The notes: a model not told the origin generated them from the sequence alone. A stretch of DNA of 64,000 nt from CBDDDW01 sp965226805 (GCA_965226805.1 CBDDDW010000028.1:401881-465880), one strand, 5' to 3'; counted from the stretch's first letter, positions 27,895 to 36,732 are shown. Program-made: numbers and translations.

Positions 27895-28684
27895 CTTCGG
27901 CCACTGCTACCTCGTCCCTCGTAGGAGACCAATGGAACGCCGACGTTTCCTCGATCTTCAGGATGGGCTTGGCCCCTGGCACCCGAGGCTCGGTTTCAGC
28001 CAGGTAAATGGCGTTCCCATCTCCACTGGCGGCGGCATATACCATCTGGCTCCCGTCTCGGTACAAAGCGGGTGCGTTGAATGACAGGTTTGTTTGTGTG
28101 AGTTGTCGTGGCAGCTCGAGGCCTTCACCAGACCTTGCGGCGAACAGCAGATCGCCTCTTCGGTGGAGGAGGATTCCGTTGCCGTCGCGAGCCCAGCTGA
28201 AGTAAAGTGGGCCCTGGCCGGCCACGAACACCGGCGCCCATTCTGATTTGCTAGAGCTGAGGTACAGAGCTAGCTCCCTCGGCGTTGACGCAATGAAGGT
28301 CAGATGTTCGCTGTCCGGAGACCAGTACAGGTAGTGCGGAGCGCCTTGGGCTATAGGGAAGGTATTCGGGTCGTTTTCGTAGACCCTCGTGGTCCTTCCA
28401 GTGGAAACGTCTATTACTTCCACTGAGAATAGCGTCTCGGCCTCGCCTAGCAGGGTGCGCGACACAGCCAGTTTAGTGCCGTCTGGTGACCATGTGGGCC
28501 AGGAGTAAAACACGCGGTTATCGAGCCCCTGAGCCAGGATGATCCCTCCAGATGATCCAACCCGAAGGTCGGTGGTCGTGAGCCTCTGTGAATCGGTGCC
28601 GTCAGGATTTATGGTGAATACGTTACCGTCGGAGCCTGTGTAGGCGATTCGGTTCACTGCCATACCCCTTTCCTTCTGGGGAGA

Positions 28685-28870
28685 CTTGGACGTGGCTGTA
28701 GGTGTGGACTGGTCGGCGACCGGCTGGGGAAACTCTGGCGTAGCAGTAGGAGTAGGCTGGGCAGCGTCCGACTGGGCAGACTTTGGTGTAGCAGTAGGAG
28801 TAGGCTGGGTGGTGTCCGACTGGGCCGACTTGGACGTAGCCGTAGGGGCGGACTGGGTGGCGTCTGACGG
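28685..28870. repeat. In-frame tandem repeats in the TolB-like lipoprotein linker
   Basis: Four imperfect 48-base units encode a repeated Pro/Thr linker containing QPTPTATPKSAQSD-like blocks. They sit between the lipobox and the propeller domain and act as a spacer from the membrane. Copy number is likely to vary. Confidence 0.75.
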
Positions 28871-29040
28871 GGTGCCGCCGGCCCGATCGGCTGCTCGTTG
28901 CCTCTCTCCGCAGGCCGGCATAGCCACCAGGACACCTGCGATCACCAAGAGCAGCGTCGAGAACCGAATAAACGATCTCTTGAGACTGATCAAGTCCGAC
29001 CTCGGTGCTTAGATAGTGTGCCGGCCCAGTCTGTCCGATC

Positions 29041-29832
29041 TCAGACTAGCCGGAGCGCCAGGTTAAGACCGGCCGCCGTGAGGGCCAACCCAGAGATGCG
29101 AGAAACCCACACGGTATGTGCCAGCCTTTCCAGCAGTATCACAACCGCGAGACCCGCCATCCACATCAAATTCATGATGCCAAGAGGGAGCATAACCAGC
29201 ATCAATGCCCAACAGCATCCGAGACAGTACCATCCCTGGTTGATTCCCATGTGGAAAGCCCCCGCGTACCCTTCTTGCCAGTCATGCATCACGAAGCTCA
29301 TGGGATTGCGGCAGTGCGAAAGGCACCGATCTTTCCACGGAGTGAGCTGATATAGGCCTGCCCCTATGACAACTAGCGCGCCGACGAGCGCTGCCCCGGT
29401 TTGGACGGACGGAAACTGGCCCGCGAGGGTTTCTAGTCCTAATTTGCTTAAATAACCGGGCACTCCGGATAGGCTCCATAGCACCACGTATCCCGCTACA
29501 AAAACCCAAATGGGAACATACGTATGGCTCGTGGCGCGGCGGCGGCGAGATACGTTCGAAAATGTAATCGCCATGGGGAGGAAGGCGGGTAACATCATGG
29601 CCGCCATCATTATGGCCCACATGGGCAAGAACAGCGACAGATCGCGCCAAAGGGGACGATCCTGAGTGGCCATGGCCAGCGGGTCAATGCCGGTCATGGT
29701 CATGGTCCTGGACCTGAAATAAATATCTGTCCAGGCGAATGCCGCCAGGCCCAGTAGGCACAGGACCAAGATGAGAGTCCCCCATCTCTGGATTGCGAAT
29801 CCTGGCGGCGCTGGGGTGTCGATCCGGTACAT
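29041..29832 (-). CDS. DUF2182 family integral membrane protein
   Basis: A 263-residue protein with several transmembrane helices. The Met-rich WAIMMAAMMLPAFLPMAITF segment and the HDWQEGYAGAFHMGINQGWYCLGCCWALM segment with Cys and His residues match the DUF2182 family, sometimes described as predicted metal-binding membrane proteins. KDRCLSHCRNP lies just before. The CCW motif and paired Cys/His could hold a metal such as copper; this is unproven. It appears monocistronic. Confidence 0.85.
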   Translation of the reverse strand: MYRIDTPAPPGFAIQRWGTLILVLCLLGLAAFAWTDIYFRSRTMTMTGIDPLAMATQDRPLWRDLSLFLPMWAIMMAAMMLPAFLPMAITFSNVSRRRRATSHTYVPIWVFVAGYVVLWSLSGVPGYLSKLGLETLAGQFPSVQTGAALVGALVVIGAGLYQLTPWKDRCLSHCRNPMSFVMHDWQEGYAGAFHMGINQGWYCLGCCWALMLVMLPLGIMNLMWMAGLAVVILLERLAHTVWVSRISGLALTAAGLNLALRLV

Positions 29833-29949
29833 CGTCGTCTGGATATTATATCATAAGGGCGGCAGCCGAATGACGCGCCCATTCCGGGCTCCGCGTTCGC
29901 CGCCTCACACGGTACCTACGACTCCATCACATGGCAGTGGCGGCGCGGT

Positions 29950-30231
29950 CTAGAGCAGCCCGTCGATCTTCCCCGCCAGGCGGAAGTCTCGCCGGGTTAG
30001 CCCTCCCGCGCTGTGAGTGGTTATCGACATGGTGACCCGGTCATAGCTGATGGCAATATCCGGGTGGTGGTCGATATCTTCGGCGGCATCGGCTACACGG
30101 TTGACGAAGGCCATAGCTTCTTTGAAAGAAGGGAGGCTGAAGTCCCGCCGGATCCGTCGGCCTTCCTGACGCCAGCCCTCAAGCTGCTTCAACCGGTCGT
30201 CTATCTCTTCTTGATCTAGTAACGGTGGCAT
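29950..30231 (-). CDS. 4a-hydroxytetrahydrobiopterin dehydratase (pterin-4a-carbinolamine dehydratase)
   Basis: A 93-residue protein with the family core FVNRVADAAEDIDHHPDIAISYDRVTMSITTHSAGGLTRRDFRLAGKIDGLL, including the HHP active-site motif and THSAGGLT. It dehydrates 4a-hydroxypterin or acts on related pterin cofactors. No pterin-dependent hydroxylase is seen nearby. Confidence 0.94.
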   Translation of the reverse strand: MPPLLDQEEIDDRLKQLEGWRQEGRRIRRDFSLPSFKEAMAFVNRVADAAEDIDHHPDIAISYDRVTMSITTHSAGGLTRRDFRLAGKIDGLL

Positions 30232-30303
30232 TCTGGAACTAACACGCTCTGCATACTCGGTAGCTTAATGGGTGTGACACTCTAGCTCAGCCGGGGACAC
30301 GGA

Positions 30304-30828
30304 CTAGTCCTGTAGAGTTCCCGCGCCAAGACCCGCTCGTTTATGGGCCTGGGCGTTATGGATATAGTTAGCGGTAGGCGCCTCCAGCCTCTTCCGGCTC
30401 TCCGGGCTGAGTGCCTTGACCTTTCCAGGCACTCCCACAACCAGGGATTGGTCCGGTATATTGGCGTTTGCGAGGACCACGGCTCCGGCCCCTATCAGGC
30501 AGTAGCTTCCCACTGCGGCTCCTTCCAGAACTACCGCATTCACTCCGACGAGGACGTTGTTGCCTATCTTGCCACCGTGTATCACCGCGCCATGGGTTAC
30601 AGAAACATTGTCGCCGATGTCCAGGAAGTCGTCGGTGTGGATAACGCAGTTGTCCTGAATGACGGAGTTCTTGCCTATGATAATGGACCCGTAGTCGCCC
30701 CGAACGACCGCCCCGGGCCACACACTTGAGTTCTCCCCGATCTCCACGTCTCCGACTATATAGCAAGCCTCGCTGATAAACGCCGACGGGTGAATCCTGG
30801 GCGACTTGCCGTCAAACGTGCGAATCAA
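30304..30828 (-). CDS. Gamma-class carbonic anhydrase-like protein (left-handed beta-helix)
   Basis: A 174-residue hexapeptide-repeat protein. Repeats such as VEIGENSSVWPGAVVRGDYGSIIIGKNSVIQDNCVIHT form a left-handed beta-helix. The metal-binding His residues of the YrdA/CaiE/gamma-CA group are recognisable in CVIHTDDF, SVTHGAVIHGGKIG. A C-terminal helix ends the protein. Catalytic activity of this subgroup is variable, so the call is structural. Confidence 0.9.
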   Translation of the reverse strand: MIRTFDGKSPRIHPSAFISEACYIVGDVEIGENSSVWPGAVVRGDYGSIIIGKNSVIQDNCVIHTDDFLDIGDNVSVTHGAVIHGGKIGNNVLVGVNAVVLEGAAVGSYCLIGAGAVVLANANIPDQSLVVGVPGKVKALSPESRKRLEAPTANYIHNAQAHKRAGLGAGTLQD

Positions 30829-31318
30829 TGATACCTCCTGTCCGGGAGGCCGCAGTCCCTCCTGCGTAGCCCCAGTCGACTGCTACATTCTACCATTGCC
30901 GGCCGGAGCCGTGAATCCTGATAACCGTGTCGATCATAGTCTATCTCGGCGCGGTCGGCCTGGGTCCGGTCGCACGAGTGGCCGCATTCAGCGCCCTTCA
31001 ACCTTCCGTGATCTTCTTATTCCCCTAGCATTGGCGAGCCGATTCCCGCCAAGGTTCGGGCACTGGATTGTGAGAAGTACCATCAAGCCTCAGCTCGCCG
31101 GCATTGCGGTGGTTACGACGGGCGTCGTGTTTGTGACCATTGGTTGACGCGACGCACCCAATCTAACGCCTCTGCCACACGGCTCCCGAGTACAGCGTAG
31201 AACACAGTCGCGGGGGTCCTTGCGCCGCCAGTGCTCATTCGCTCAGCCACTCAATGGGCTGTGTTATTATGGGGCGCGATCAACGGAGATTAAATGAATG
31301 GTTCGGCAGTAAGAGTCT
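30829..31318. other. Gap with a decayed transporter fragment
   Basis: Apart from the degenerate DMT C-terminal fragment described separately, about 260 bases here show no gene. A GGGAGG-like arm (CCGGGAGGCCGCAGTCCCTCC) lies next to the gamma-CA start. Confidence 0.5.
30915..31147 (+). pseudogene. Remnant of a DMT-family transporter (C-terminal part, frameshifted)
   Basis: Two adjacent frames read LGAVGLGPVARVAAFSALQP then VIFLFP, and after a shift near 31024, LALASRFPPRFGHW then QLAGIAVVTTGVV. These align residue by residue with the C-terminus of the split transporter downstream (STGPVSLVAGVSSMQPIFVF, LATMFPANFGDW, QVAGILAISAAVV). It is therefore a degenerate paralogue placed upstream in the same direction, with its N-terminal part lost. 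Confidence 0.7.
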
Positions 31319-31528
31319 TTGCCCATTTGGATCCCACTGTCAATTCTTTCGCCCGCGTTGTCGGCAGCGATCAGTATCTTCGACAAATATTTCGTCGACC
31401 GCTATTCCTTATACGTCTACCTCTTTTGGATCGGTGCATTCGAGGTGCTGATGGGGTCGACGTTCACCGGAATCGCTAACTCGGGAGGTCTAGAGTCTCG
31501 GACCCTCTGGGGCGGGATACTCACGGGA
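31319..31528 (+). pseudogene. DMT/EamA-family transporter, 5' part of a gene split by an insertion
   Basis: Seventy codons from a TTG start encode the first two helices of a DMT transporter (SPALSAAISIFDKYFVDR, LYVYLFWIGAFEVLMG). Reading stops at the left end of the IS3-like element. Joining codon 70 to base 34786 restores an uninterrupted frame through the 9-base direct repeat CTCACGGGA: the rebuilt junction reads GGILTGVVTDASLILM. The full gene would encode 298 residues, the usual size of the family. The insertion therefore inactivated an intact gene and could be reversed by precise excision. Confidence 0.85.
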
Positions 31529-31537
31529 TGTTGGGTG

Positions 31538-32557
31538 TCAGCGGTTTTGGACAGTTCTGGGTCCGAGAGATTGGGGTGAAGAAGCTCCTGGTTTGAGGGT
31601 TTCTCTGACCTCCTGATTGTACCGCCTCCGCCGGTCAAAAGTCTCTCGCTGTACCTCCTTCCTCTGGGCTAGAATTGTCTCCAGACGGCCTTCCAGCACG
31701 TCAGCCGGAGTTACAACCCTGAGCGCCTGATGATATCTTCGGTAGTTGTAGAACTCGACGAAGTCCCGGATGGCCGCCTCCAGGTCTTCCACCACCTCGT
31801 ATGGCACCTGGTTAATGTCGTCTTTCAGGGTTCGGTGATATCTCTCCAGCGTCCCGTTGGTCTGAGGGTGATAGGGTGCTGCCAGGACGTGGCGAATGCC
31901 CACCACCCGCATGTACTCGCGGAAGGCCCGCGATACATAACCTGAGCCATTATCTGAGAGGAGCTTGGTCCGATCCTCCAGAGGTACATCAGTCATACCA
32001 GTAGAGTCAACAGCTTCCTGGACCACCTCTATGAGGGAGTTGGCCGTCATGTCCCGTTGCACCTTCCAGGCCAAGATGAACCGGGAGTAGTCGTCCATCA
32101 CCGTCACGAGGTAGTAGTAGCCCCATCCCACTACACGGAAGTAGGAGGCATCGGTGGCCCACAGCTGGTGGGGCCCTGTGGTCTTGTGCTGGTACTCTTT
32201 GCTCGCTGCCAACTGGTATTCGATCCGTTTCACCAGACCCTCCCGTCTCAGAATACGATAGACTGTGGAGGCGGAGACCGATAGGCCTCTGTGGTCGGTG
32301 AGCGAAGCCGCCAACTGCCGGCTTCGCCAGGTCGGCATCCCACGGGCTGCCGCCAGCACTACTGCCTCCTCTTCTGGACGCAGGCGATTCCAGGGCCTCT
32401 CAGTTCCTTCCGTACCCTCCCAACTACCCTGCCGGTGCCTCCACCTCCACCAATAATACGTGCTCCTGGAAATGCCAAGCTCCCTGAGTCGCCTGTTCTT
32501 CCCTCTACCATGTCGCTCCACCTCAGCCACGACCTTCGATTGTTCCACTACGCTCAT
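31538..32557 (-). CDS. IS3-like transposase OrfB (DDE integrase core)
   Basis: A 339-residue protein with an N-terminal HTH_21-like part (GISRSTYYWWRWRHRQG) and a retroviral-type integrase core. The DDE triad is WATDAS, LLSDNGSGY and NGTLERYHR. It overlaps OrfA by 4 bases, and its stop codon lies in the left inverted repeat. Confidence 0.93.
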   Translation of the reverse strand: MSVVEQSKVVAEVERHGRGKNRRLRELGISRSTYYWWRWRHRQGSWEGTEGTERPWNRLRPEEEAVVLAAARGMPTWRSRQLAASLTDHRGLSVSASTVYRILRREGLVKRIEYQLAASKEYQHKTTGPHQLWATDASYFRVVGWGYYYLVTVMDDYSRFILAWKVQRDMTANSLIEVVQEAVDSTGMTDVPLEDRTKLLSDNGSGYVSRAFREYMRVVGIRHVLAAPYHPQTNGTLERYHRTLKDDINQVPYEVVEDLEAAIRDFVEFYNYRRYHQALRVVTPADVLEGRLETILAQRKEVQRETFDRRRRYNQEVRETLKPGASSPQSLGPRTVQNR

Positions 32558-32958
32558 GCGACGGTGCCGTTGTCGTGTAGGGGCGGCAGAGCTGTTTTTT
32601 TGAAGCGGTGCAACTCCAGGGACAACTCACCCACCAGCTGCTTCAGTTCTCTGTTCTCCCGCTTGAGCTGCTCTATCTCTTGCCGGGTCGCATCACGCAC
32701 ACTGTCCCGAGTCAACCTCTCCTTCCCAGCTTCCATGAACCCCTTCGTCCAGGCGTAGTAGGAGTGGGGTTTGATTCCTTCCCGTCGGCACAGGTCATTA
32801 ACGGTAGTCTCCCGTCTGAACCCCTCCAAGACGATGCGGATCTTCTCTTCAGGGGTATACTTACGGCGGGTCGCTGCACGGACCTGACGCACGAAGCTTC
32901 GTGTCTCCTGGCTTCGCTCCTCAGCTTGGCTGGCCTGATCCTCTACCTGGGTCATCAA
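32554..32958 (-). CDS. IS3-like transposase OrfA (helix-turn-helix)
   Basis: A 134-residue protein with an HTH in YTPEEKIRIVLEGFRRETTVNDLCRREGIKPHSYYAW and a leucine-zipper-like region (EIEQLKRENRELKQLVGELSLEL) that binds OrfB. AAAGGAG precedes its ATG. The nested element lies 11 bases upstream of the start, so normal expression from the element's own end is probably lost. Confidence 0.9.
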   Translation of the reverse strand: MMTQVEDQASQAEERSQETRSFVRQVRAATRRKYTPEEKIRIVLEGFRRETTVNDLCRREGIKPHSYYAWTKGFMEAGKERLTRDSVRDATRQEIEQLKRENRELKQLVGELSLELHRFKKTALPPLHDNGTVA

Positions 32959-32969
32959 TGACTCCTTTC

Positions 32970-34683
32970 ACTAAGCCCGAATCCACCGAAGGACGGCCTT
33001 GGGGACAGTCCTTGAAGAAGCCATCGGGTGCTCCTCTGAATCTGGGATAATGGTTTTGGAACAGAAACCAGCCCGGAAACAAGGAGCACCCAATAGATGC
33101 TGCCACAGAACAAACCCGACCGTATCCGCATCCTCTTTGACGACCATCGCCTGGTGGCCAATGCCGGCCTGCTCCTGCCGGCCACCCTAGCCCGGCACCT
33201 GGGCCTGCGGGAACTCGTCGACCATCACCTTGACCTCGGCGGAGCGCCGGGACGGGCGAACACTGGGGACAAGATGCTGACGCTGGTCGCTTCCGCGCTG
33301 GCAGGCGGCGACTGCATCGACGACGCCGATGCGCTGCGCGCTGGTGGGACGGTCGGTGTTCTAGGCTGCGTGGTCAAGGCGCCATCCACCCTGGGGACCT
33401 TCCTGCGCAGCTTCCGGTGGGGGCATGTCCGTCAACTCGACCGCGTGAGCCGCCAGTTGTTGGCCCGGGCCTGGGCCGCTGGGGCCGGACCCGGCGACTC
33501 GCCCCTGACCATCGACCTGGACTCGACCATCTGCGAGACCTATGGACTGGACAAGGAGGGAGCGCGCCACCACGGCTATACCGGCGCCCGCGGCTATCAC
33601 CCGCTGCTGGCCATTGCCGCCGGCACCGGCGAGGTGCTGATGTCCCGGCTGCGCGAGGGCCGGGCCAACACCGCCCGTGGCGCCGCCCACTTCCTGCGTG
33701 AGACGGTGGGGCGGGTGCGCTACGGCGGGGCTAGGGGACAACTCACGGTGCGGGCCGACAGCGGCTTCTACGCCCACACTGTCGTTGCCGCCTGCCGGGA
33801 AATGGATGTCCGCTTCTCTATCACCATCCGCCAGCGCGCCAGCCTGCGGGACCTGATCGAGGCGATACCAGAGGAGGACTGGACTCCCATTCCCTACTGG
33901 ATGGACGGCGCCGCCGATGTCGCCGAGACGACTTACACCCCGTTCCAGACCAAGCCGGACGCCGCGCCGGTGCGGCTCATTGTCCGGCGGGTGAAGCCGA
34001 CGCCCGGTTCCCAGCTCGCCCTCTTCGCCAGATACAGCTATCACGCCTTCATCACCGACCGCGATGGGGAGACGCTGGAACTGGAGGCCGATCATCGCCG
34101 CCACGCCGAGGTCGAGAACGCCATACGCGACCTCAAGTACGGCGTCGGGCTGAACCACATGCCGTCGGGGCGCTTCGCCGCCAACGGCGCCTGGCTGGCG
34201 GTCCAGGTGATGGCGCATAACCTGGCCCGCTGGACAGCCCGCATCGGCCTGGGTCAGCAGATCGTGACCACCAAGACCCTCAGGCGGCGGGTCTTCGCTC
34301 TGGTGGGACGGATCACCCGCTCGGCGCGCCGCCTCACTTTGCATCTCCCCCGGCGCTGGCCTTGGGAAACCCAGTTCAGTCGCGCCTTGGCCCGGCTGCA
34401 AGCCATTCCATTCCCGGCCTGACGGCCAGCCTGCAACTGACCCAACGTCCCCGCAATCTCGCGCCACCCCGGTCGCGAGAGTCCCCTGCTGCGTATCCTC
34501 TCGCCATCCCGCGCATCGCAACTCCCGCATAGGGCCTTAGGGGCCCTGTGCGGCGCCTGAAGACCCTCCGCCGGCCTCCCATCTACCCCAAGACCCCAGG
34601 CCATCTCCCCTGTAGCTCCCTCACCCACCCCCTTCCGCTGTCCTCACGCCGTCCATCCGTGTCCTTCGGTGGATTCGGGCTTA
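32970..34683. mobile_element. IS1380-type insertion sequence nested in the IS3-like element
   Basis: Terminal inverted repeats of at least 24 bp match perfectly: CTAAGCCCGAATCCACCGAA at the left and its complement at the right end (34660-34683). The transposase gene is between them on the plus strand. The DNA is more GC-rich than the surroundings. No target duplication was found. Confidence 0.85.
33097..34422 (+). CDS. IS1380-family transposase
   Basis: A 441-residue transposase. A DDE-type core includes LTIDLDSTICETYGLDKEGARHHGYTGARGYHPLLA, VRADSGFY and the C-terminal HAEVENAIRDLKYGVGLNHMPSG, which matches IS1380 members. No frame disruption is visible. Its high GC suggests recent transfer. 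It lies opposite to the host element's genes. Confidence 0.92.
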   Translation: MLPQNKPDRIRILFDDHRLVANAGLLLPATLARHLGLRELVDHHLDLGGAPGRANTGDKMLTLVASALAGGDCIDDADALRAGGTVGVLGCVVKAPSTLGTFLRSFRWGHVRQLDRVSRQLLARAWAAGAGPGDSPLTIDLDSTICETYGLDKEGARHHGYTGARGYHPLLAIAAGTGEVLMSRLREGRANTARGAAHFLRETVGRVRYGGARGQLTVRADSGFYAHTVVAACREMDVRFSITIRQRASLRDLIEAIPEEDWTPIPYWMDGAADVAETTYTPFQTKPDAAPVRLIVRRVKPTPGSQLALFARYSYHAFITDRDGETLELEADHRRHAEVENAIRDLKYGVGLNHMPSGRFAANGAWLAVQVMAHNLARWTARIGLGQQIVTTKTLRRRVFALVGRITRSARRLTLHLPRRWPWETQFSRALARLQAIPFPA

Positions 34684-34776
34684 GGGTTAATCTACCCCTC
34701 TGAAGGAGCCTCTACCACCCCCAACCTCTTCGGTTTTCTAGGCCTCAATAGTGTCCAATTGCGCTGACACCCTACA

Positions 34777-35472
34777 CTCACGGGAGTAGTTACTGATGCT
34801 TCGCTGATACTCATGCTGCTTGCCCTGCAGCGCGGCCAGGTGGCGCGAGTCATCCCCATCTGGTACCTGGCTCCTCTTATGGTAGCGCCCATGGCGGCGA
34901 CCTTTCTGGGGGAGCGTCTGACTCCTTTGGGCGCGATTGCCATTGTGATGGCCGTTGGTGGAGCCGTGCTGGTCACATGGCAAAAGAGTGAAAAGGGAGG
35001 GACCTTCGGGAACCCTGTCGTGTTTCCACTGGCGGCGTCCGGGGCCGTCATGCTGGCCGTGTCATTTATCATGAGCAAATATTTCTTGGAAGAGGGTGGC
35101 TATTGGCGCTTTGTCGGAGCATTTCGGCTCGGTGTTGCGCTCCCTATAGTCGCGGTCGGACTATTGCCAGAGGTTAGGAAGAAGGCTTTGGCCGCGGTCC
35201 GTGATAGGAAGTTCCTCAGACCTTTTATCGGACTTCAGATGCTCGTGTCCTGGACCTTCATTGTGAGATTCGCTGCGATTAGCACAGGACCCGTCTCTTT
35301 GGTGGCTGGCGTCAGCTCCATGCAGCCTATTTTTGTGTTCTTGCTCGCTTTTGGTCTGGCGACAATGTTTCCCGCCAACTTCGGAGATTGGATTACCAAA
35401 CGTACGATCTATACTCAGGTGGCAGGTATCCTCGCCATCTCTGCCGCGGTGGTCATCATGTCGACGCAATAA
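34777..35472 (+). pseudogene. DMT/EamA-family transporter, 3' part of the split gene
   Basis: From the direct repeat at 34777 the frame reads LTGVVTDASLILMLLALQRG and continues through eight or so helices to the end STQ. The EamA features GQVARVIPIWYLAPLMVAPMAATFLGERLTPLGAIAIVMAVGGAVLV and the second half of the fold (ISTGPVSLVAGVSSMQP) are intact. Only the IS element separates this from its N-terminal 70 codons. An internal ATG at 34813 could start a truncated product, which is unlikely to be functional. Confidence 0.85.
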
Positions 35473-35668
35473 GAGGCCGCGATCATGGCTACTCCCAGCG
35501 AGTTAGGGGACACTGCGGGTACCGAGGCGACGCTGGACACCCTGTGCCGGCGGGTCGTCGTGTGTTATATTGTTGCCCCGTGGATATGGGCGGGGACCGC
35601 GCCGGCAGACCCTGACTCGGGGGCTGCGTCAGAGGTCGCCGACATCGACTCGAAGGGGGGAAGACGAC

Positions 35669-36268
35669 GTGACAACGCCATTGTCTATCGACCGAGACCG
35701 TACCGCAGTCCTTGTCCTTCACGTCCAGAACATCGTAGTGAGCGGGGAGACCTCCGGCCTCAAGTCGGGCCAACCCGAGCTCCTAGAGAGAATATCGTCT
35801 GTTCTGAACGGAGCGCGTGCGGCAGGGGTGCTGGTGATCTACCTGGTCGTACAGTTCCGTCCGGGCTACCCGGAAGTATCCGCCTCAAGCGGTCCTACGT
35901 TCACCTCCCTCAAGAGGACTAATCGCCTGTTAGAAGGAACGGAAGAAGCCCAGGTCCATCCAAAGGTGGCGCCACAGGCTGGGGATCTAGTGGTGGTCGG
36001 GCGCCGGACGGGCGCTTTCACCAACACTGAAATGGAAGGCCTGCTTAAGGCGAGAGGCATCACAGATCTGGTTCTCACAGGGATAAACACCAGCGGAACT
36101 GTGTTGACCACAGTGAGGTGGGCCGCGGACATCGATTACGGACTGGTGGTACTGGAGGATTGCTGTGCCGATTCCGATGAGGAAGTCCACAGGGTCCTCA
36201 CTCAGAAAGTGTTCCCCAAGCACGCCCACGTAGCGACTTCCAAGGACTTCCTCAGCGCGATTAGTTGA
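35669..36268 (+). CDS. Isochorismatase-like (cysteine hydrolase fold) protein lacking the catalytic triad
   Basis: A 199-residue protein. I place the start at GTG 35669, which follows AAGGGGGGA by about 8 bases; the frame extends further upstream without a ribosome site. It has the isochorismatase fold: RTAVLVLHVQN, GDLVVVGRRTGAF, and TGINTSGTVLTTVRWAADIDYGLVVLEDCCAD. The usual catalytic Asp (DMQN) is His18, the Lys is Arg112 and the Cys is Thr144. A sub-branch with this composition seems to exist, so the protein may have other chemistry or none. It starts 196 bases downstream of the split transporter. Confidence 0.83.
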   Translation: MTTPLSIDRDRTAVLVLHVQNIVVSGETSGLKSGQPELLERISSVLNGARAAGVLVIYLVVQFRPGYPEVSASSGPTFTSLKRTNRLLEGTEEAQVHPKVAPQAGDLVVVGRRTGAFTNTEMEGLLKARGITDLVLTGINTSGTVLTTVRWAADIDYGLVVLEDCCADSDEEVHRVLTQKVFPKHAHVATSKDFLSAIS

Positions 36269-36315
36269 GCTTGATGCCTCCATTCAGGAGATAGCCGCGA
36301 TCAGTCAGATTAGCG

Positions 36316-36453
36316 GGGTGCGGAAGAAAGGGAGTGCAGAGGGCGAAGCCCCTTTGCCGGTCGGCCTTAGGCGGATGAGGGTGTCCCTCAGATGTAAATT
36401 CTTCCCCCCTCATGGCCAGGCCAGTCCTGAGCCTGCTGAAGGGAAGGGTTTTT
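36316..36453 (+). repeat. Dispersed intergenic repeat, copy B
   Basis: Begins GTGCGGAAGAAAGGGAGTGC, then GGGCGAAGCCCCTTTGCCGG, GTGTCCCTCAGATGT, TGGCCAGGCCAGTCC and TGAGCCTGCTGAAGGGAA. This is the same series of blocks as copy A at 6440-6602, in plus orientation. It is non-coding and lies between the isochorismatase-like gene and the kinase gene. Confidence 0.85.
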
Positions 36454-36480
36454 CAGTACCCTGCTAGGAGCGCGGACCGC

Positions 36481-36515
36481 ACGTTTGTTGACAAACGTCA
36501 CAATTTTGGTAAAAT
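36481..36515 (+). promoter_or_regulatory. Promoter overlapped by a perfect operator-like palindrome
   Basis: TTGACA (36488-36493) and TAAAAT (36510-36515) with 16 bases between. The palindrome ACGTTTGTTGACAAACGT (36481-36498, perfect 8-bp arms and a 2-base centre) covers the whole -35, so a bound dimeric repressor would block RNA polymerase. About 220 bases of leader follow before the kinase gene. Confidence 0.65.
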
Positions 36516-36732
36516 AGCCTGAACCTTGTTGGGCTGATTGCTCCCTCGTCAAGAGGGTGGTCACCTCGAAGCGGCCGGACATCCAGGGATCAAAGTTTCC
36601 TAGCAAGGTCTCTCAACTGGTGAGGAAACGGGCTGATGTGGTAGTGGCCATACCATTCCCGATGCGACGTGGAAGGGACGCACAGCGCAGCAAGGGGATC
36701 ACCGGACAGTCCGGCAAGTTGAAAGTGGGGAA

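Larger units (their letters stand above)
27432..28993 (-). pseudogene. TolB/WD40-like beta-propeller lipoprotein, frameshifted at a 16-G run
   Basis: The N-terminal frame (28993 to about 27895) encodes a lipobox signal (VAMPAC), a Thr/Pro-rich repeated linker and TolB-type propeller repeats such as NRVFYSWPTWSPDGTKLAVSR and WSPDSEHLTF. It then runs into a stop after HWSPTRDEVAVAEAPPPPP. A second frame (27932-27432) continues the propeller (SFFWSPDGDKIVYVAYDE, SHSVWSPDSSQITFSG). The two join across a homopolymer of 16 G at 27879-27894 on the plus strand (Pro codons on the coding strand). One or two bases gained or lost there restore one protein of about 515 residues. The break could be phase variation or a sequencing error. 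Confidence 0.8.
31529..34776. mobile_element. IS3-like insertion sequence with an IS1380-type element nested inside
   Basis: The ends are imperfect inverted repeats: TGTTGGGTGTCAGCG at the left and, read inward from the right, TGTAGGGTGTCAGCG, followed on both sides by TTGGACA-like blocks. The element is flanked by the 9-bp direct repeat CTCACGGGA (31520-31528 and 34777-34785). Its two genes are on the minus strand. Without the nested 1.7-kb insertion it is about 1.5 kb. A 9-bp target duplication is long for IS3 and nearer to IS481-like members, so the exact subgroup is open. Confidence 0.85.

Noticed and set aside
33361..34530. 389-codon minus-strand frame
   Set aside because: It lies opposite the IS1380-family transposase, is GC-rich and has no recognisable motif.
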